Of a stretch of 64,000 nt of DNA, positions 58,650-64,000 are shown piece after piece; the stretch's first letter is position 1, and each line of letters begins with the position of its first letter. A program made the translations under genes and the position numbers. The notes under the pieces are model-generated. The model ran no database searches. It saw only the letters and a program-made list of their open reading frames with translations, and was not told the DNA's origin. Source of the DNA: Siphonodentalium dalli (lineage: Eukaryota; Mollusca; Scaphopoda; Gadilida; Siphonodentaliidae); the NCBI GenBank assembly GCA_032622095.1, contig CP136069.1, positions 1,645,462-1,709,461 on the forward strand, read 5' to 3'.

Positions 58650-60925
58650 CCTGTCCCCCTGGCGTATGATTGGTTTTGATATTAGTTAACATACAATCTC
58701 GGTAGGTCCATTTGAACAGTGTGACCTGTCCCCCTGGCGTATGATTGATTTTGATATGAGTTAACATACAATCTCGGTAGGTCCATTTGAACAGTGTGAC
58801 CTGTCCCCCTGGCGTATGATTGGTTTTGATATTAGTTAACATACAATCTCGGTAGGTACATTTGAACAGTGTGACCTGTCCCTGTGGCGTATGATTGATT
58901 TTGATTTGAATTAACATACAATCACGGTAGGTACATTTGAACAGTGTGACCTGTTCATCTGGCGTAATATTTATTTTGATATGAGTTAACATACAATCTC
59001 GGTAGGTCCATTTGAACAGTGTGACCTGTCCCCCTGGCGTATGATTGATTTTGATATGAGTTAACATACAATATCGGTAGGTACATTTGAACAGTGTGAC
59101 CTGTCCCCCTGGCGTATGATTGATTTTGATATTAGTTAACATACAATCTCGGTAGGTACATTTGAACAGTGTGACCTGTCCCTCTGGCGTATGATTGATT
59201 TTGATTTGAGTTAACCTACAATCTCGGTAGGTCCATTTGAACAGTGTGACCTGTCCCCCTGGCGTATGATTGATTTTGATATGAGTTAACATACCATCTC
59301 GGTAGGTCCATTTGAACAGTGTGACCTGTCCCCCTGGCGTATGATTGATTTTGATATGAGTTAACATACAATCTCGGTAGGTCCATTTGAACAGTGTGAC
59401 CTGTCCCCCTGGCGTATGATTGATTTTGATATGAGTTAACATACTATCTCGGTAGGTCCATTTGAACAGTGTGACCTGTCCCCCTGGCGTATGATTGATT
59501 TTGATTTGAGTTAACATACAATCTCTGTAAGTACATTTGAACAGTGTGACCTGTTCCTCTGGCGTAATATTTATTTTGTTATGAGTTAACATACAATCTC
59601 GGTAGGTCCATTTGAACAGTGTGACCTGTCCCCCTGGCGTATGATTGATTTTGATATGAGTTAACATACAATATCGGTAGGTACATTTGAACAGTGTGAC
59701 CTGTCCCCCTGGCGTATGATTGATTTTGATATTAGTTAACATACAATCTCAGTAGGTACATTTGAACAGTGTGACCTGTCCCTCTGGCGTATGATTGATT
59801 TTGATTTGAGTTAACATACAATCTCGGTAGGTCCATTTGAACAGTGTGACCTGTCCCCCTGGCGTATGATTGATTTTGATATGAGTTAACATACTATCTC
59901 GGTAGGTACATTTGAACAGTGTGACCTGTCCCCCTGGCGTATGATTGATTTTGATATTAGTTAACATACAATCTCGGTAGGTACATTTGAACAGTGTGAC
60001 CTGTCCCCCTGGCGTATGATTGACTTTGATATGAGTTAACATACAATCTCGGTAGGTCCATTTGAACAGTGTGACCTGTCCCCCTGGCCTATGATTGATT
60101 TTGATATGAGTTAACATACTATCTCGGTAGGTACATTTGAACAGTGTGACCTGTCCCTCTGGCATATGATTGATTTTGATATGAGTTAACATACAATCTC
60201 GGTAGGTACATTTGAACAGTGTGACCTGTCCCTCTGGCATATGATTGATTTTGATATGAGTTAACATACAATATCGGTAGGTACATTAGAACAGTGTGAC
60301 CTGTCCCCCTGCCGTATGATTGGTTTTGATATTAGTTAACATACAATATCGGTAGGTAAATTTGATTAGTGTGACCTGTCCCCCTGGCGTATGATTGGTT
60401 TTGATATTAGTTAACATACAATCTCGGTAGGTCCATTTGAACAGTGTGACCTGTCCCCCTGGCGTAATATTTATTTTGATATGAGTTAACATACAATCTC
60501 GGTAGGTCCATTTGAACAGTGTGACCTTTCCCCCTGGCGTATGATTGATTTTGATTTGAGTTAACATACAATCTCTGTAGGTACATTTGAACAGTGTGAC
60601 CTGTTCCTCTGGCGTAATATTTATTTTGATATGAGGTAACATACAATCTCGGTAGGTCCATTTGAACAGTGTGACCTGTTCCCCTGGCGTATGATTGATT
60701 TTGATATGAGTTAACATACAATATCGGTAGGTGCATTAGAACAGTGTCACCTGTCACTCTGGCGTATGATTGATTTTGATATGAGTTAACATACAATCTC
60801 GGTAGGTACATTTGAACAGTGTGACCTGTCCCCCTGGCGTATGATTGATTTTGATATGAGTTAACATACAATATCGGTAGGTACATTTGAACAGTATGAC
60901 CTGTCCCTCTGGCGTATGATTGATT
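58650..60925. repeat. satellite higher-order repeat, 3075-bp period, copy 1
   Basis: Matches 61,725-64,000 at an offset of 3075 bp (41 units), including rare variants such as TTAACCTACAATCTCGG (59,212 and 62,287) and ATCTCTGTAAGTACA. Confidence 0.8.
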
Positions 60926-61724
60926 TTGATATGAGTTAACATACAATCTCGGTAGGTACGTTTGAACAGTGTGACCTGTCCCATTGGCGTATGATTGATT
61001 TTGATTTGAGTTAACATACAATCTCGGGAGGTACATTTGAACAGTGTGACCTGTCCCTCTGGCGTATGATTGATTTTGATTTGAGTTAACATACAATCTC
61101 GGGAGGTACATTTGAACAGTATGACCTGTCCCTCTGGCGTATGATTGATTTTGATATTAGTTAACATACAATCTCGGTAGGTCCATTTGAACAGTGTGAC
61201 CTGTCCCTCTGGCGTATGATTGATTTTGATTTGAGTTAACATACAATCTCGGTAGGTCCATTTGAACAGTGTGACCTGTCCCCCTGGCGTATGATTGATT
61301 TTGATATGAGTTAACATACCATCTCGGTAGGTCCATTTGAACAGTGTGACCTGTCCCCCTGGCGTATGATTGATTTTGATGTGAGTTAACATACAATCTC
61401 GGTAGGTCCATTTGAACAGTGTGACCTGTCCCCCTGGCGTATGATTGATTTTGATATGAGTTAACATACTATCTCGGTAGGTCCATTTGAACAGTGTGAC
61501 CTGTCCCCCTGGCGTATGATTGATTTTGATTTGAGTTAACATACAATCTCTGTAAGTACATTTGAACAGTGTGACCTGTTCCTCTGGCGTAATATTTATT
61601 TTGTTATGAGTTAACATACAATCGCGGTAGGTCCATTTGAACAGTGTGACCTGTCCCCCTGGCGTATGATTGATTTTGATATGAGTTAACATACAATATC
61701 GGTAGGTACATTTGAACAGTGTGA

Positions 61725-64000
61725 CCTGTCCCCCTGGCGTATGATTGGTTTTGATATTAGTTAACATACAATCTCGGTAGGTCCATTTGAACAGTGTGAC
61801 CTGTCCCCCTGGCGTATGATTGATTTTGATATGAGTTAACATACAATCTCGGTAGGTCCATTTGAACAGTGTGACCTGTCCCCCTGGCGTATGATTGGTT
61901 TTGATATTAGTTAACATACAATCTCGGTAGGTACATTTGAACAGTGTGACCTGTCCCTGTGGCGTATGATTGATTTTGATTTGAGTTAACATACAATCAC
62001 GGTAGGTACATTTGAACAGTGTGACCTGTTCATCTGGCGTAATATTTATTTTGATATGAGTTAACATACAATCTCGGTAGGTCCATTTGAACAGTGTGAC
62101 CTGTCCCCCTGGCGTATGATTGATTTTGATATGAGTTAACATACAATATCGGTAGGTACATTTGAACAGTGTGACCTGTCCCCCTGGCGTATGATTGATT
62201 TTGATATTAGTTAACATACAATCTCGGTAGGTACATTTGAACAGTGTGACCTGTCCCTCTGGCGTATGATTGATTTTGATTTGAGTTAACCTACAATCTC
62301 GGTAGGTCCATTTGAACAGTGTGACCTGTCCCCCTGGCGTATGATTGATTTTGATATGAGTTAACATACCATCTCGGTAGGTCCATTTGAACAGTGTGAC
62401 CTGTCCCCCTGGCGTATGATTGATTTTGATATGAGTTAACATACAATCTCGGTAGGTCCATTTGAACAGTGTGACCTGTCCCCCTGGCGTATGATTGATT
62501 TTGATATGAGTTAACATACTATCTCGGTAGGTCCATTTGAACAGTGTGACCTGTCCCCCTGGCGTATGATTGATTTTGATTTGAGTTAACATACAATCTC
62601 TGTAAGTACATTTGAACAGTGTGACCTGTTCCTCTGGCGTAATATTTATTTTGTTATGAGTTAACATACAATCTCGGTAGGTCCATTTGAACAGTGTGAC
62701 CTGTCCCCCTGGCGTATGATTGATTTTGATATGAGTTAACATACAATATCGGTAGGTACATTTGAACAGTGTGACCTGTCCCCCTGGCGTATGATTGATT
62801 TTGATATTAGTTAACATACAATCTCAGTAGGTACATTTGAACAGTGTGACCTGTCCCTCTGGCGTATGATTGATTTTGATTTGAGTTAACATACAATCTC
62901 GGTAGGTCCATTTGAACAGTGTGACCTGTCCCCCTGGCGTATGATTGATTTTGATATGAGTTAACATACTATCTCGGTAGGTACATTTGAACAGTGTGAC
63001 CTGTCCCCCTGGCGTATGATTGATTTTGATATTAGTTAACATACAATCTCGGTAGGTACATTTGAACAGTGTGACCTGTCCCCCTGGCGTATGATTGACT
63101 TTGATATGAGTTAACATACAATCTCGGTAGGTCCATTTGAACAGTGTGACCTGTCCCCCTGGCCTATGATTGATTTTGATATGAGTTAACATACTATCTC
63201 GGTAGGTACATTTGAACAGTGTGACCTGTCCCTCTGGCATATGATTGATTTTGATATGAGTTAACATACAATCTCGGTAGGTACATTTGAACAGTGTGAC
63301 CTGTCCCTCTGGCATATGATTGATTTTGATATGAGTTAACATACAATATCGGTAGGTACATTAGAACAGTGTGACCTGTCCCCCTGCCGTATGATTGGTT
63401 TTGATATTAGTTAACATACAATATCGGTAGGTAAATTTGATTAGTGTGACCTGTCCCCCTGGCGTATGATTGGTTTTGATATTAGTTAACATACAATCTC
63501 GGTAGGTCCATTTGAACAGTGTGACCTGTCCCCCTGGCGTAATATTTATTTTGATATGAGTTAACATACAATCTCGGTAGGTCCATTTGAACAGTGTGAC
63601 CTGTCCCCCTGGCGTATGATTGATTTTGATTTGAGTTAACATACAATCTCTGTAGGTACATTTGAACAGTGTGACCTGTTCCTCTGGCGTAATATTTATT
63701 TTGATATGAGGTAACATACAATCTCGGTAGGTCCATTTGAACAGTGTGACCTGTTCCCCTGGCGTATGATTGATTTTGATATGAGTTAACATACAATATC
63801 GGTAGGTGCATTAGAACAGTGTCACCTGTCACTCTGGCGTATGATTGATTTTGATATGAGTTAACATACAATCTCGGTAGGTACATTTGAACAGTGTGAC
63901 CTGTCCCCCTGGCGTATGATTGATTTTGATATGAGTTAACATACAATATCGGTAGGTACATTTGAACAGTATGACCTGTCCCTCTGGCGTATGATTGATT
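61725..64000. repeat. satellite higher-order repeat, 3075-bp period, copy 2
   Basis: Partner of 58,650-60,925. Still matching at the last base of the window, so the duplication extends beyond it. Confidence 0.8.

Larger units (their letters stand above)
48380..64000. repeat. 75-bp satellite, about 208 units, continuing past the window
   Basis: Each 75-bp unit carries GACCTGTCCCTCTGGCGTAT, GATTGATTTTGATATGAGTT, AACATACAATCTCGGTAGGT and ACATTTGAACAGTGT. Units are typically over 90% alike. Only three length changes are seen, each a one-base loss in the CTGTCCCCC run (near 49,957, 50,108 and 57,907). Because 75 is a multiple of 3, two minus-strand frames stay open for up to 687 codons. A frequent variant (ACATTAGAAC) puts a TAA in the main frame, and the usual variants change amino acids freely, so it is not treated as coding. 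Confidence 0.95.

Noticed and set aside
48589..63961. Repeated minus-strand proteins with C-x4-C-x3-H-x4-H, resembling a zinc-finger array
   Set aside because: The Cys-His spacing is too short for a C2H2 finger, one Cys is Trp in many units, stops recur with the ACATTAGAAC variant, and a second frame is equally open. Treated as satellite.

Overview
The window reads as repeat-dominated nuclear DNA of an invertebrate animal. The evidence is a Ngaro-type tyrosine-recombinase retrotransposon carrying an SGNH-hydrolase ORF, a BEL/Pao reverse-transcriptase relic, hAT- and piggyBac-like elements, Helentron-like rolling-circle elements, GACG-rich repeat tails and large satellites. A mollusc or other lophotrochozoan would fit, but the sequence does not prove the phylum. 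I found no convincing host protein-coding gene, rRNA or tRNA.

Layout. 0.1-1.1 kb: degenerate minisatellite. 1.3-5.6 kb: fold-back and palindromic elements, including a palindrome built of palindromes (4144-4609) and an inverted-duplicated MITE (5161-5577). 6.15-12.4 kb: a roughly 39-42 bp minisatellite split by a 4183-bp Ngaro element (6958-11140). That element has textbook A1-ORFs-B1-A2-B2 split direct repeats, but its front half is deleted up to the YxDD motif of the reverse transcriptase. 12.6-33.6 kb: tandem arrays (28 bp x 31 is the cleanest), a piggyBac-like MITE with a nested hairpin element, a hAT-like element, and a dispersed family with a variable 32-bp internal array. 33,655-44,584: two head-to-tail elements with nearly identical ends and unrelated interiors. 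Their 3' hairpin, asymmetric inverted repeats and T|T junction match Helentron/Helitron2 architecture. 45.0-46.9 kb: a decayed BEL/Pao reverse transcriptase split by a 1168-bp hAT-type element with an 8-bp target duplication. 48.4 kb to the window end: about 208 units of a 75-bp satellite with higher-order periods of 3375 and 3075 bp.

How the parts work. The Ngaro element keeps an RNase H domain, a tyrosine recombinase and an SGNH hydrolase in one reading frame. They are separated by two TAA codons, each followed by a sequence resembling a 3' splice site. RNase H and recombinase residues look intact, but the missing Gag and most of the RT make it non-autonomous. The other mobile elements have lost, or never had, their own enzymes. 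Many long open frames here, especially on the minus strand of the 34-37 kb GC-rich array and of the 75-bp satellite, are by-products of repeats rather than genes.
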